A stretch of 38,684 nt of DNA from an uncultured beta proteobacterium (GTDB lineage Bacteria > Pseudomonadota > Gammaproteobacteria > Burkholderiales > Burkholderiaceae_C), in contig CAJAVE010000006.1 of assembly GCA_903945325.1 (NCBI GenBank), positions 1-38,684 on the forward strand. The letters run 5' to 3'. This document shows positions 1 through 7,610 of the stretch, in pieces (the stretch's first letter is position 1; every line of letters begins with the position of its first letter). Under the pieces are notes generated by a model, which was not told where the DNA came from, did no database searches, and was given only the letters and a program-made list of their open reading frames with translations. The position numbers and the translations under genes are program-made.

Positions 1-41
1 ATTTGGTATCGTTCTTCTTGGGTCAAGTGTGTATAGGTCAT
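1..41 (-). CDS. IS30-family transposase, N-terminal fragment (runs off left edge)
   Basis: Reading leftwards from an ATG at 41-39, 13 codons give MTYTHLTQEERYQ before the window ends. This matches the typical opening of IS30-family transposases (an M-x-Y-x-x-L-T-x-E-E-R-Y start followed by a helix-turn-helix that reads the IS ends). The rest of the gene lies outside the window, so the call rests on this short opening and on the inverted repeats just upstream of it. It would make this edge the end of an insertion sequence next to the toxin-antitoxin pair. Confidence 0.6.
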   Translation of the reverse strand, partial: MTYTHLTQEERYQ

Positions 42-42
42 G

Positions 43-120
43 GTGCAACGTTTGGGACTGGCCGGTCACAAAAGTGCATCCTATTCACTCTTGGCCCAAC
101 CCGGTTTCAAAGCGTTGCAC
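43..120. repeat. Inverted repeat upstream of the IS30-type transposase, possible IS terminus
   Basis: GTGCAACGTTT at 43-53 is repeated in inverted orientation at 110-120 (complement reads GTGCAACGCTT), a 10 of 11 match. Both lie in the leader of the partial transposase gene. One copy, probably the outer one near 104-124, could be the terminal inverted repeat and the inner one a subterminal transposase site. The real IS boundary cannot be fixed without the other end of the element. Confidence 0.35.
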
Positions 121-196
121 TTCGTACTTGAATCCGCCGTGTATACAACGTGACCGAGGGTTTCTTGCTGCGATCGGCATGCTGGCCGCCAGGCCC

Positions 197-535
197 TCAG
201 TGGTAGTCGTCTTCCAACTGATGCCGAACCGCCAAAACCGTGACAGTGTTGGCATCCTCAATTTCGTACAGCGCAACGAAGCCCGAGTTGCCCGCCGGAA
301 CAATGAGTTCGCGCAGAAAAGGGCTATCGCCAGATTTTCGGTAAATGAAGGGTGTGCGGGATAGTTGCTGCTCTACGGCTTCGGCCAGTGCATCGATGGC
401 ATGTTGTGCGCAGTCCAGGTCTTGTGCAGTTTGCGCGCGCTCCAGCAAAAAATCGAATAACCGCAACACATCGTCGCGGGCGGCTGGCGTGTAGCGGACG
501 TTGAAACGCCCTTCACCCACCTTTGCCGCCGTCAA
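197..535 (-). CDS. ParE/RelE-superfamily toxin
   Basis: This 112-residue protein has the layout of a ParE-type toxin. Near residue 14 it carries the VRYTPAARDDVLRLFDFL opening typical of the fold, then a long amphipathic helical stretch, a middle R-x-L-x-V/P block (FLRELIVPAGNSGF) and a closing beta segment (VTVLAVRHQLEDDY) with the usual basic-aromatic end. Such toxins act in the cytoplasm on DNA gyrase or on mRNA; which one cannot be told here. Its start codon overlaps the stop of the upstream antitoxin gene by 4 nt (ATGA), so the two are translationally coupled. The pair lies directly beside an IS end. Confidence 0.8.
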   Translation of the reverse strand: MTAAKVGEGRFNVRYTPAARDDVLRLFDFLLERAQTAQDLDCAQHAIDALAEAVEQQLSRTPFIYRKSGDSPFLRELIVPAGNSGFVALYEIEDANTVTVLAVRHQLEDDYH

Positions 536-804
536 CCCAGCACCTGCTTGCGTCGGGCATCCAGGCGCTGCCTTAGTTCGGCATGCACCTCACTGGCAAC
601 ATGGTAGGTACCCGATTCGTGAGCATTGTCCCGCGCACGCAGCCCGCGTGCGACAAATTCATCCTTTGCCAGCCTGCGTTGGATCGTCTCGCGCATGGCC
701 GTTTCCAGCAGACTGGTCAGTGTTTCACCTTTGCGCAAAACAGCCTCGGCCGCATCGCGCAGTTGCTGATCAACACGCACGGAAGGGAAAGTGGCAGTTT
801 TCAT
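532..804 (-). CDS. ParD-like ribbon-helix-helix antitoxin (YlcI/YnfO-like)
   Basis: The protein has 90 residues. An N-terminal beta strand (ATFPSVRVDQQLRDAAEAVL) is followed by two helices, the pattern of a ribbon-helix-helix DNA-binding domain. The charged C-terminal half (E/R/K-rich, residues 45-90) would be the toxin-binding tail. Antitoxins of this kind neutralise the partner toxin and repress their own promoter. It is the first gene of a two-gene operon with the toxin at 197-535. A TATACT-like -10 element is readable on the minus strand at 841-846, about 37 nt upstream of the ATG, but no good -35 box was found. Assignment to a named antitoxin subfamily is uncertain. Confidence 0.75.
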   Translation of the reverse strand: MKTATFPSVRVDQQLRDAAEAVLRKGETLTSLLETAMRETIQRRLAKDEFVARGLRARDNAHESGTYHVASEVHAELRQRLDARRKQVLG

Positions 805-965
805 GAGAATGGTTTTTTGCGTTGCATTTGCGACGCGTTAAGTATAGTCACACCCGTTGCCCGACGCTGTCATCGACGCTCAAGGCGGTGCACGCCGGCG
901 GCGTGCCCAGCCGTGAGAAGATCGAGCAGTGGCTACCGCCTGATCAAAGCAAAGGAACCGACAGC

Positions 966-1199
966 ATGCATCCGCAGAAAAAATTCCACCTCGTGTTCTC
1001 ACTGGTGATGGGCGCCATGATGATTTTCATCATGACCTTCGTCATCACACTGGTCAATGTCGGCTTTGGTGAGCATTTCGTGCAGACTTGGATGAAGGCG
1101 TTTGGCATTGCCTATGTGGTTGGCGTGCCAGTGATTTTTTTCCTGGCACCTGTTGCACGAAAATTGACGGGCAAGCTGTTGGGTGTCAACCCGGCTTAG
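966..1199 (+). CDS. DUF2798 family small membrane protein
   Basis: The protein has 77 residues and two predicted transmembrane helices (about residues 8-30 and 42-62), separated by a short polar loop around GEHFVQTWMKAF. This length and two-helix plan match DUF2798 proteins, whose function is unknown. I chose the ATG at 966 over upstream in-frame starts because AAAGGA at 951-956 gives a well-placed ribosome binding site and because homologues of this type begin just before the first helix. The cation transporter follows 24 nt later on the same strand, so the two are probably co-transcribed. Confidence 0.7.
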   Translation: MHPQKKFHLVFSLVMGAMMIFIMTFVITLVNVGFGEHFVQTWMKAFGIAYVVGVPVIFFLAPVARKLTGKLLGVNPA

Positions 1200-1223
1200 T
1201 TTTTCAGACAGAGACACCTCGCA

Positions 1224-2138
1224 ATGAGCCTGGAAAAAGACCACCACCACGACCACTCGCACGCCCCTGCCAACTTCAACCGTGCCTTTGCCATTGGTAT
1301 CGTGCTCAATATCGTCTTTGTGGCGATTGAGGCGTTTTACGGATGGCGGGTCAATTCGCTGGCGCTGCTGGCCGATGCGGGGCACAACCTGAGTGACGTG
1401 GCGGGTCTGGTCCTGGCCTGGGGCGGTGCGCTGGCAGTCAAGTTACGGCCGAATGCGCGCCACACCTATGGCTGGAAGCGCGCCACCATTCTGGCGGCCT
1501 TCGCCAATGCCTTGTTGCTGCTGGTTGCCATGGGTGGGCTGGCATGGGAAGCAGTTGGCCGATTGCTGTCGCCGCAAGTTTTGGTGCAAGAGCAGGGCGT
1601 GACCATCATGGTGGTGGCCGGCATTGGCATTGTGATCAACACCGCCACGGCCTTGCTGTTCATGCGCGGGCGCGACAGCGACCTCAACATTCGTGGTGCC
1701 TTCATGCACATGGCTGGTGATGCGCTGGTGTCTGCGGGTGTCGTGGTGGCAGGCGCGTTGACGCTGTGGATGGGCTGGACCTGGCTGGACCCGGTTACCA
1801 GTCTGGCGATTGCCGGTGTCATCCTGCTGGGAACCTGGGGGTTGTTCAAACAATCGCTGCACATGCTGTTTGACGGTGTGCCTGACAGCGTGGATCCGCA
1901 CGCGGTTCGCGACTGCCTGGCGGCTTTACCCGGGGTCAGCGCTGTGCACGATTTGCACATCTGGGCCATGGGTACCTCGCACATTGCGCTGACCGCCCAA
2001 CTGGTGATGCCACACGGCCATGCGGGCGATGCCTTTTTGCAAGACGCCACCCGCCAAATGCATGACCGGTTTGAAATCACCCATGTGACCCTGCAGGTTG
2101 TCAGTGTTCCGTTTACCCGGGCCTGCGCCGACTTATAG
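1224..2138 (+). CDS. Cation diffusion facilitator (CzcD/ZitB-type metal exporter)
   Basis: The protein has 304 residues. A His/Asp-rich N-terminus (DHHHDHSHA, residues 6-14) precedes six transmembrane helices. The two metal-site motifs are visible: HNLSD (His54-Asp58) in helix 2 and HMAGD (His162-Asp166) in helix 5, the H-x3-D pair expected for Zn2+-preferring members. The C-terminal cytoplasmic domain (from about residue 210) has the usual alpha-beta fold with DLHIWAMGTSHIALTAQ. Family members sit in the inner membrane and export Zn2+, Co2+ or Cd2+ against protons. It probably follows the DUF2798 gene in one transcript. The exact metal cannot be read from sequence. Confidence 0.92.
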   Translation: MSLEKDHHHDHSHAPANFNRAFAIGIVLNIVFVAIEAFYGWRVNSLALLADAGHNLSDVAGLVLAWGGALAVKLRPNARHTYGWKRATILAAFANALLLLVAMGGLAWEAVGRLLSPQVLVQEQGVTIMVVAGIGIVINTATALLFMRGRDSDLNIRGAFMHMAGDALVSAGVVVAGALTLWMGWTWLDPVTSLAIAGVILLGTWGLFKQSLHMLFDGVPDSVDPHAVRDCLAALPGVSAVHDLHIWAMGTSHIALTAQLVMPHGHAGDAFLQDATRQMHDRFEITHVTLQVVSVPFTRACADL

Positions 2139-2305
2139 GATTTACCCAGGGGCGCAATGCCCAGCAATGTCTGCCCGACAAGAAGATGCTCATATGATTC
2201 AAGCCATCGTTTCCTGAACTGGTGAACCGTCCCGAACGGCAGCGGTTGTTCATGGAAATCTCCTTGTCGATGCGACAATCGGTCGATTCAAGTATGGAGG
2301 AAATC

Positions 2306-2656
2306 ATGAAGAAGTGCCTGAGCCTAATTTTGTCTGTCGGCTTGTTTTCAGCCTGCGCTGTGGCCGCTGCCAAGAACATCAAGTATGAACAGTGCCTGGC
2401 TGGTGCTGAAAAAAGGTACTCCGAAAATTGGGCTGCAGAATGCAGGTTTCTGTCTACCGAGATGGACAAAAAGCGGATGAAATGCCGGAGCGAGCCGGCG
2501 AACGCCATCAAGGGATTTGAATATTGCACATCTCGATATCCTTCCACGGATTCGTCACCCAAGTGTGCATTGCCGCATACACAGGCAACACGGGTGAATG
2601 AAAAAAAAGCCGATGCGAAGCGGGTGTGTCTGGAAGAAGCCAAGGCGGGGCTTTAA
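2306..2656 (+). CDS. Small exported cysteine-containing protein, function unknown
   Basis: The 116-residue product has a clear signal peptide: MKKCLSLILSVGLFSACAVAAAK, with Lys-Lys, a hydrophobic core and cleavage near A-A-A. The start at 2306 is preferred over an ATG 84 nt upstream because GGAGGAAA at 2297-2304 is an excellent ribosome binding site and the signal peptide then sits at the N-terminus. The mature part is hydrophilic and contains several cysteines (CLAGAEKRY, CRFLS, CRSEPA, YCTSRY, CALPH, VCLEEA), suggesting disulfides in the periplasm. I do not recognise a family. A strong hairpin terminator lies about 100 nt downstream. Confidence 0.6.
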   Translation: MKKCLSLILSVGLFSACAVAAAKNIKYEQCLAGAEKRYSENWAAECRFLSTEMDKKRMKCRSEPANAIKGFEYCTSRYPSTDSSPKCALPHTQATRVNEKKADAKRVCLEEAKAGL

Positions 2657-2970
2657 CAAACATCGCTGCACACCGATTCGACTAGCGCCGCAGGTGATTG
2701 ATGCAGGACGTGACTCCGGATAGTTATCGCCGGACTATCTGAGCGAACTGACGCATATCGACAAAACGCTGGCGCCATTGCTGGAAGCTGTGCGCCAGCG
2801 TTTTTACCACAGTCTGTCTTTTTCGCTATCCTATTTGCATCCCGAGGCATTTGCCGGATAGGGGTTGAACCGGGGCGTGCCACTTATTTTTTATGGACGG
2901 TGTAACCTTGATTGACCCGCTGGCGTAGAGCTCACGGTCACGTACGATTTTCCTGAGGACACCAACCCCT
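2657..2970. other. Intergenic region with terminator, no convincing gene
   Basis: These 314 bases separate the small exported protein from arsS. They hold the hairpin at 2763-2804 and the arsS ribosome binding site (GAGGA near 2954-2958). One plus-strand frame is nearly free of stops and reads protein-like from 2733 to 2861 (DYLSELTHIDKTLAPLLEA and onward), but it has no start codon and a TAG at 2721, so at most it is a decayed remnant. Confidence 0.5.
2763..2804. terminator. Strong hairpin, probable intrinsic terminator
   Basis: AAAACGCTGGCGC (2763-2775) pairs perfectly with GCGCCAGCGTTTT (2792-2804), a 13-bp stem with a 16-nt loop. The stem is GC-rich in the core and has A-run/T-run ends, so it could work in both directions. 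It would end the transporter/small-protein transcript before arsS. Confidence 0.7.
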
Positions 2971-3972
2971 ATGCGACCCACACTCCCACTGCTGGTAGCG
3001 ACTGATTTTCCTGCCATCCGCCGCGACCGGCTGGACACTTTGCAGGTCAATCTGGGCTACAAGTGCAACCAGAGCTGCCTGCATTGCCACGTGAACGCCG
3101 GACCGACGCGCACCGAGATGATGGATGCAGATACCGTCGATCTGGTCTTGCAGGTGCTGCGCCACAGAAAGATCGCCACGCTGGATTTGACTGGCGGCGC
3201 GCCCGAGCTCAATGTGCACTTTCGTGACCTGGTTACCAGGGCCCGGGCATTGGGGGTGCGCGTCATAGATCGCTGCAACCTGACCATTTTGTCGGAGCCG
3301 GGGCAAGACGGTCTGGCGGAATTCCTGGCAGGGCAGGGCGTGGAGGTAACGGCTTCATTGCCATGCTATTCGCCTGCCAACGTGGACCGCCAGCGTGGCG
3401 ATGGCGTGTTCGAACGCAGCATTGCCTCTCTACAGCAACTCAACGCGCTGGGCTATGGCATGGATGGGACAGGGCTGGTTCTCAACCTGGTTTACAACCC
3501 CCAGGGTGCGTCATTGCCGCCGCCCCAGGGCCCGCTTGAGGAAGACTACAAGCGTGAGCTGCTTGTGCACTTCGGCATCCGCTTCAACCACCTGTTTGCC
3601 TTGACCAATATGCCGGTTCAGCGTTTTGGCAGCACGCTGGTCAGCAAAGGAATCTTTGACAACTACATGCAGTTGCTGCGCGGGGCATACCGGGCGGACA
3701 ACCTGGAAACGGTGATGTGCCGCAGCTTGATCAGCGTGGACTGGCAGGGCGATTTGTATGACTGCGATTTCAACCAGATGCTGGGTCTCAGGGCCCAGGT
3801 TGAGGCGCGCGCGCGGCCGCACCTGAAGGACTTGCTGGAACACGATCCGGTGGGTGCACGCATCCACATCGCCGACCACTGTTATGGCTGCACGGCGGGC
3901 CAGGGCAGCAGCTGTGGCGGTGCGCTGGAAGCGGTCGCTAGCGTCACATTGGTCGAAGGTGTGGCTGGATGA
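2971..3972 (+). CDS. arsS: Radical SAM protein ArsS, arsenosugar biosynthesis
   Basis: The protein has 333 residues. The radical SAM cluster motif is C-x3-C-x2-C at Cys32, Cys36 and Cys39 (GYKCNQSCLHCHVNAGP), binding a 4Fe-4S cluster. A DLTGGAPELN segment follows, the usual second SAM motif. The C-terminal part matches the ArsS/DUF3641 type, with CYGCTAGQGSSCGGAL near the end (Cys304, Cys307, Cys315). ArsS enzymes transfer a 5'-deoxyadenosyl group to dimethylated arsenic, giving the precursor of arsenosugars. Some family members are selenoproteins; here position 315 is an ordinary TGT cysteine. GAGGA precedes the ATG. The stop overlaps the next gene (ATGA). The neighbouring glycosyltransferases and phosphorylase support the assignment. 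Confidence 0.88.
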   Translation: MRPTLPLLVATDFPAIRRDRLDTLQVNLGYKCNQSCLHCHVNAGPTRTEMMDADTVDLVLQVLRHRKIATLDLTGGAPELNVHFRDLVTRARALGVRVIDRCNLTILSEPGQDGLAEFLAGQGVEVTASLPCYSPANVDRQRGDGVFERSIASLQQLNALGYGMDGTGLVLNLVYNPQGASLPPPQGPLEEDYKRELLVHFGIRFNHLFALTNMPVQRFGSTLVSKGIFDNYMQLLRGAYRADNLETVMCRSLISVDWQGDLYDCDFNQMLGLRAQVEARARPHLKDLLEHDPVGARIHIADHCYGCTAGQGSSCGGALEAVASVTLVEGVAG

Positions 3973-6134
3973 CCAAGGTTTCCAAGGGCGCGCTGTGGTT
4001 TGCCATTGGTGTTGTGGCCGTGGTCACTATCGTGCTGTACCAGCACTTTGGTCTGGGGCGCCTGCTCACCCTGGAGAGCCTCAAGGCCAGCCGCGACGCG
4101 CTGGCGCTGGCCTACCAGAACCAGCCGTGGTTGACGTTGGGCCTGTTCTTTGTTGGCTACGTGGCGGCTGCTGCGCTCTCCATCCCCGGGGCATTGGTGC
4201 TGACGCTGGCCGCTGGCGCCCTGTTCGGCTTGTGGGTTGGCCTGCTGGTGGTGTCGTTTGCATCCAGCCTGGGGGCGCTCTTGGCCTTTCTGTCAGCGCG
4301 CTACCTGTTGCGCGACGCCATACAGGCGCGTTTTGGCAAGTCACTTGCGCCCATCAATGAGGGCGTGCGCAAGGATGGTGTGGTTTACCTGCTGACCCTG
4401 CGTCTGGTACCCGTCTTTCCGTTTTGGCTCATCAACTTGTTGATGGGGCTGACCCCCATGAAGGCGTCGCGGTTCTACGCCACCAGCCAGATTGGCATGT
4501 TGGCCGGCACAGCGGTGTATGTGAACGCCGGCACCCAGCTCGCGGCAATACAGTCACCCTCCGATATTTTTTCGCCGGCGCTCTTGGGCAGCTTTGTGTT
4601 GCTGGGCATATTTCCGCTGCTGGCAAAGGCCGGTGTGCGCTGGTACCAGGAGCGCAAGGTCTACGCCCGGTGGCCCAAGCCCCGGCAATTTGACCGCAAC
4701 CTGATCGTGATTGGCGGTGGTGCGGGCGGGTTGGTATCGGCCTATATCGCGTCGGCCGTCAAGGCCAGTGTTACTTTGGTCGAAGGCCACAAGATGGGTG
4801 GCGACTGCCTGAATTTTGGCTGTGTGCCCAGCAAAGCCCTGATCCGCTCGGCCAAGATGGCCAAGCACCTGCACAAGGCCGCCGACCTGGGTTTCACGGG
4901 TACCCACGGTACGGTTGATTTTGCTGCCGTGATGCGCCGCGTGCACCGCGTTATTGCCGACATTGCGCCGCACGACTCGGTGGAGCGCTACACCAGCCTG
5001 GGTGTTGATGTGGTGCAAGGGCATGCCCGCATCACCGGCCCCTGGAGCGTGGAGATCACGCGAAATGACGGCAGCAAACAAACCCTGACCACGCGCAATA
5101 TCGTGATTGCTGCGGGCGCCAGCCCGTTCGTTCCACCCATTCCCGGTATTGAGCAAACCGGCTACCTGACCAGTGACACCGTGTGGGGGCTGACCGAGTT
5201 GCCCCGGCGACTGGTGGTGTTGGGCGGTGGCCCCATTGGGAGTGAGCTGGCCCAGAGCTTTGCCCGACTTGGGGCGATGACCACGCAGGTTGAGATGACT
5301 GAGCGTATTCTGGTGCGTGAAGACCCTGAAGTGTCAGAACTGGTCAGCGCGTCGCTGCGCGCCGATGGCGTCGATGTGCTGACCGGCCACCAGGCCGTGC
5401 GCGCCGAAGTGGTGGATGGTGAAAAGCGTTTGATCGTGCGCTGTGGTGATGTGGAGACGGCGATTGTGTTTGATGCCTTGCTGTGCGCCGTGGGACGCAG
5501 TGCGCGAGTGTCGGGCTATGGCCTGGAGGAGCTGGGGATTCCGCTGACACCGCGCAAGACGATTGAGACCAATGGCTATCTGCAGACGCTGTATCCCAAT
5601 ATTTACGCCGTGGGTGATGTGGCCGGACCGTTCCAGTTCACGCACACTGCAGCGCACCAGGCCTGGTATGCCGCAGTGAATGCGCTGTTTGGCCGTGTCA
5701 AGAAGTTCAGTGTGGATTATTCGGTCATCCCCTGGGCGACGTTTACCGACCCCGAGGTGGCGCGCGTGGGACTCTCCGAGACGGAGGCGATTGAGCAGGG
5801 CGTGCCCCATGAAGTCACCCGCTACGGAATCGATGATCTGGACCGCGCCATTGCCGATGGCACAGCGCACGGCTTTGTGAAGGTGCTCACGGTGCCAGGA
5901 AAGGACAAGATTCTGGGCGTCACCATCGTGGGTGAACATGCTGGCGACCTGCTGGCCGAGTATGTGCTTGCCATGAAACACGGGCTGGGGCTGAACAAGA
6001 TACTGGGGACGATTCACACCTATCCCACCCTGGCAGAGGCGAATAAATACGCCGCTGGAGAGTGGAAGCGCGCGCATGCGCCGCAGACTTTGTTGCGCTG
6101 GGCGCAGCGCTTTCATGCGTGGGAGCGGTCATGA
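3969..6134 (+). CDS. TVP38/VTT membrane domain fused to a mercuric reductase-like flavoprotein
   Basis: The protein has 721 residues in two parts. Residues 1-225 form a TVP38/TMEM64 (VTT) membrane domain: several hydrophobic helices with GYVAAAALSIPGALVLTLAAG and the LRLVPVFPFWLINLLMG motif. Residues 243-715 are a class I pyridine nucleotide-disulfide oxidoreductase: FAD fold IVIGGGAGGLVSAY, redox pair Cys280/Cys285 (GGDCLNFGCVPSKAL), NAD(P)H fold VVLGGGPIGSELA, FAD site YAVGDVAG and a dimerisation domain ending with the HTYPTLAE active-site block. It would be an inner-membrane-anchored reductase; the substrate is unknown, and in this context an arsenic, thiol or disulfide substrate is possible. 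Start and stop overlap both neighbours by 4 nt (ATGA). Homologues of the reductase half often occur without the membrane part. Confidence 0.88.
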   Translation: MTKVSKGALWFAIGVVAVVTIVLYQHFGLGRLLTLESLKASRDALALAYQNQPWLTLGLFFVGYVAAAALSIPGALVLTLAAGALFGLWVGLLVVSFASSLGALLAFLSARYLLRDAIQARFGKSLAPINEGVRKDGVVYLLTLRLVPVFPFWLINLLMGLTPMKASRFYATSQIGMLAGTAVYVNAGTQLAAIQSPSDIFSPALLGSFVLLGIFPLLAKAGVRWYQERKVYARWPKPRQFDRNLIVIGGGAGGLVSAYIASAVKASVTLVEGHKMGGDCLNFGCVPSKALIRSAKMAKHLHKAADLGFTGTHGTVDFAAVMRRVHRVIADIAPHDSVERYTSLGVDVVQGHARITGPWSVEITRNDGSKQTLTTRNIVIAAGASPFVPPIPGIEQTGYLTSDTVWGLTELPRRLVVLGGGPIGSELAQSFARLGAMTTQVEMTERILVREDPEVSELVSASLRADGVDVLTGHQAVRAEVVDGEKRLIVRCGDVETAIVFDALLCAVGRSARVSGYGLEELGIPLTPRKTIETNGYLQTLYPNIYAVGDVAGPFQFTHTAAHQAWYAAVNALFGRVKKFSVDYSVIPWATFTDPEVARVGLSETEAIEQGVPHEVTRYGIDDLDRAIADGTAHGFVKVLTVPGKDKILGVTIVGEHAGDLLAEYVLAMKHGLGLNKILGTIHTYPTLAEANKYAAGEWKRAHAPQTLLRWAQRFHAWERS

Positions 6135-6886
6135 AAGCCAATGCCGTCGCTCTTATTCTCAGCATGGCAAGTGCCGGCGTGTTAGCGCTGGGCATGGTCG
6201 AGCACGTGGGGCGATTCGTCACTGGCGACGCCAACCCACCGGCACCTTGGCAGGTGGTTCGCCTGGACCAGCGCATCCCCGCCACGCAATACCGTGTCAT
6301 GGCATGGGAAGGCGTCCATGCCGTGGAGGCTGTGGCCGAGGCCAGCATGGCGTTGCTGCAGCGGCCACTCTCGGGTGACCTGCGCGGTACACCTGTGTTG
6401 TGCTGGCGGTGGCGTGTGGACGCTGTGCTCAAAAATGCCGACATGGCAACCCGCCAGGGCGATGACTACGCCGCACGTGTCTACGTGGGTTTTCGACTGC
6501 CCGCTGAAGCGATGGATTTCGCCACCCGTGCCAAACTGTTGATCGGTCGCAGCCGGTATGGCGATCAGTTGCCCGATGCCGCTCTGAGCTATGTGTGGGA
6601 CAACCGCTACCCTGTGGGCACCGAGCGCCCCAACGCCTACACCGACCGCGCGCACATGGTGGTTGTGCAATCCGGGGCGCAACAGGTCGGGCGCTGGATA
6701 GTCGAGCGCCGCGACGTGCTGCTGGATGTGGGCAAAGCCTTTGGCTCCGACAAGGCGACCCCCACGCTCCTGGCCATCGCAACCGATACCGACAACACCG
6801 GCGAGAGCGCCCGCGCCGGATTTGCCGATCTGCATTTCGTGGCCCGCAACGTACCGTGTGTTTTCCCAAAAGACGGTGCGGGCTGA
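6131..6886 (+). CDS. DUF3047 domain protein, exported
   Basis: The protein has 251 residues. The N-terminus has a hydrophobic export segment (VALILSMASAGVLALGM). The rest matches the DUF3047 pattern: WQVVRLDQRIPATQYRVM, a CWRWRVDAVLKNADMATRQGDDYAARVYVGF block, LSYVWDNRYPVGT and a closing AIATDTDNTGESARAGFADLHF, which resembles a carbohydrate-binding jelly-roll. The function of DUF3047 is unknown. The start at 6131 overlaps the upstream stop (ATGA), which favours it over an upstream ATG inside the previous gene. It lies in the middle of the arsS cluster, so a periplasmic role in the same pathway is possible but unproven. Confidence 0.75.
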   Translation: MKANAVALILSMASAGVLALGMVEHVGRFVTGDANPPAPWQVVRLDQRIPATQYRVMAWEGVHAVEAVAEASMALLQRPLSGDLRGTPVLCWRWRVDAVLKNADMATRQGDDYAARVYVGFRLPAEAMDFATRAKLLIGRSRYGDQLPDAALSYVWDNRYPVGTERPNAYTDRAHMVVVQSGAQQVGRWIVERRDVLLDVGKAFGSDKATPTLLAIATDTDNTGESARAGFADLHFVARNVPCVFPKDGAG

Positions 6887-6900
6887 CTCTTGTTTTACGT

Positions 6901-6919
6901 GGGCTAACGCCCTTTTTTT
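6901..6919 (+). terminator. Short hairpin with T-run between operon genes
   Basis: GGGC (6901-6904) pairs with GCCC (6909-6912) around a TAAC loop, followed directly by seven T residues (6913-6919). The stem is only 4 bp, so it is at most a weak terminator or attenuator. It lies between the DUF3047 gene and the first glycosyltransferase, the only wide gap in the front half of the cluster. Confidence 0.35.
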
Positions 6920-6935
6920 AACCAATAGCTACACC

Positions 6936-7610
6936 ATGCATCCCATCCTGAGCATTGTGATTCCCGTACTCAACGAAGCAGCGGGCATTGCAGACACCCT
7001 GGCTGCACTGGCACCCCTGCGCACCCGTGGCGTGCAGGTGATCGTGGTGGATGGTGGGAGCACGGATGGCACCGTGGCGCTTGCCACTCCATGGGCTGAT
7101 GCGGTGATTGCCGCCCCCTGCGGGCGGGCGCGGCAAATGAATGCAGGGGCTGCGCTGGCCTGCGGCGACATCTTGCTGTTCTTGCACGCCGATACCCAGT
7201 TGCCCCCCATGGCAGACCAACAGGTGCTGGATGGGTTGCTGCAGTCTGAGTGGGGCCGGTTTGACGTGACCATCGTCGGCGCGCCCCGCATGCTGCGGCT
7301 GGTGGCGTTGCTCATGAACCTGCGCTCGCGTTGGAGTGGCATTGCCACGGGTGATCAGGCTTTCTTCATGCGACGCACGGTGTTTGATGCCGTGGGCGGC
7401 TTTCCTGACCAGCCGCTGATGGAAGATGTGGAGATATCCCGTCGGTTGCGCGCCGTTTCCCGGCCGGTCTGCCTGCGGTCAAAGGTTCGCACATCCGGTC
7501 GCCGTTGGGAGAGCCGGGGCGTCTGGAGCACCATTTTTCTGATGTGGCGCCTGCGTTGGCGGTACTGGCGCGGCGAGCCCGCTGCGGCTTTGGCGGGTGC
7601 CTACCGGTGA
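6936..7610 (+). CDS. TIGR04283-type family 2 glycosyltransferase, arsenosugar cluster
   Basis: The 224-residue protein is a GT-A fold glycosyltransferase. Visible motifs are IVIPVLNEAAGI (N-terminal nucleotide-binding strand), VVDGGSTDGTV, GRARQMNAGA, LFLHADTQLP (a DxD-like site) and EDVEISRRLR late in the protein. This set is characteristic of the TIGR04283 family commonly found beside arsS, thought to transfer sugar during arsenosugar assembly. The donor and acceptor are not known. The ATG at 6936 is chosen because it directly precedes the conserved IVIPVLNE strand; a longer frame runs back into the DUF3047 gene. The stop shares GTGA with the next gene. Confidence 0.82.
   Translation: MHPILSIVIPVLNEAAGIADTLAALAPLRTRGVQVIVVDGGSTDGTVALATPWADAVIAAPCGRARQMNAGAALACGDILLFLHADTQLPPMADQQVLDGLLQSEWGRFDVTIVGAPRMLRLVALLMNLRSRWSGIATGDQAFFMRRTVFDAVGGFPDQPLMEDVEISRRLRAVSRPVCLRSKVRTSGRRWESRGVWSTIFLMWRLRWRYWRGEPAAALAGAYR

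Noticed and set aside
2222..2305. Upstream in-frame start for the small exported protein
   Set aside because: It would bury the signal peptide behind 28 unrelated residues; the start at 2306 has a strong GGAGG site.
3969..6134. True mercuric reductase
   Set aside because: The redox Cys pair is present, but there is no N-terminal MerA metal-binding domain and no C-terminal vicinal Cys pair; mer genes are absent.
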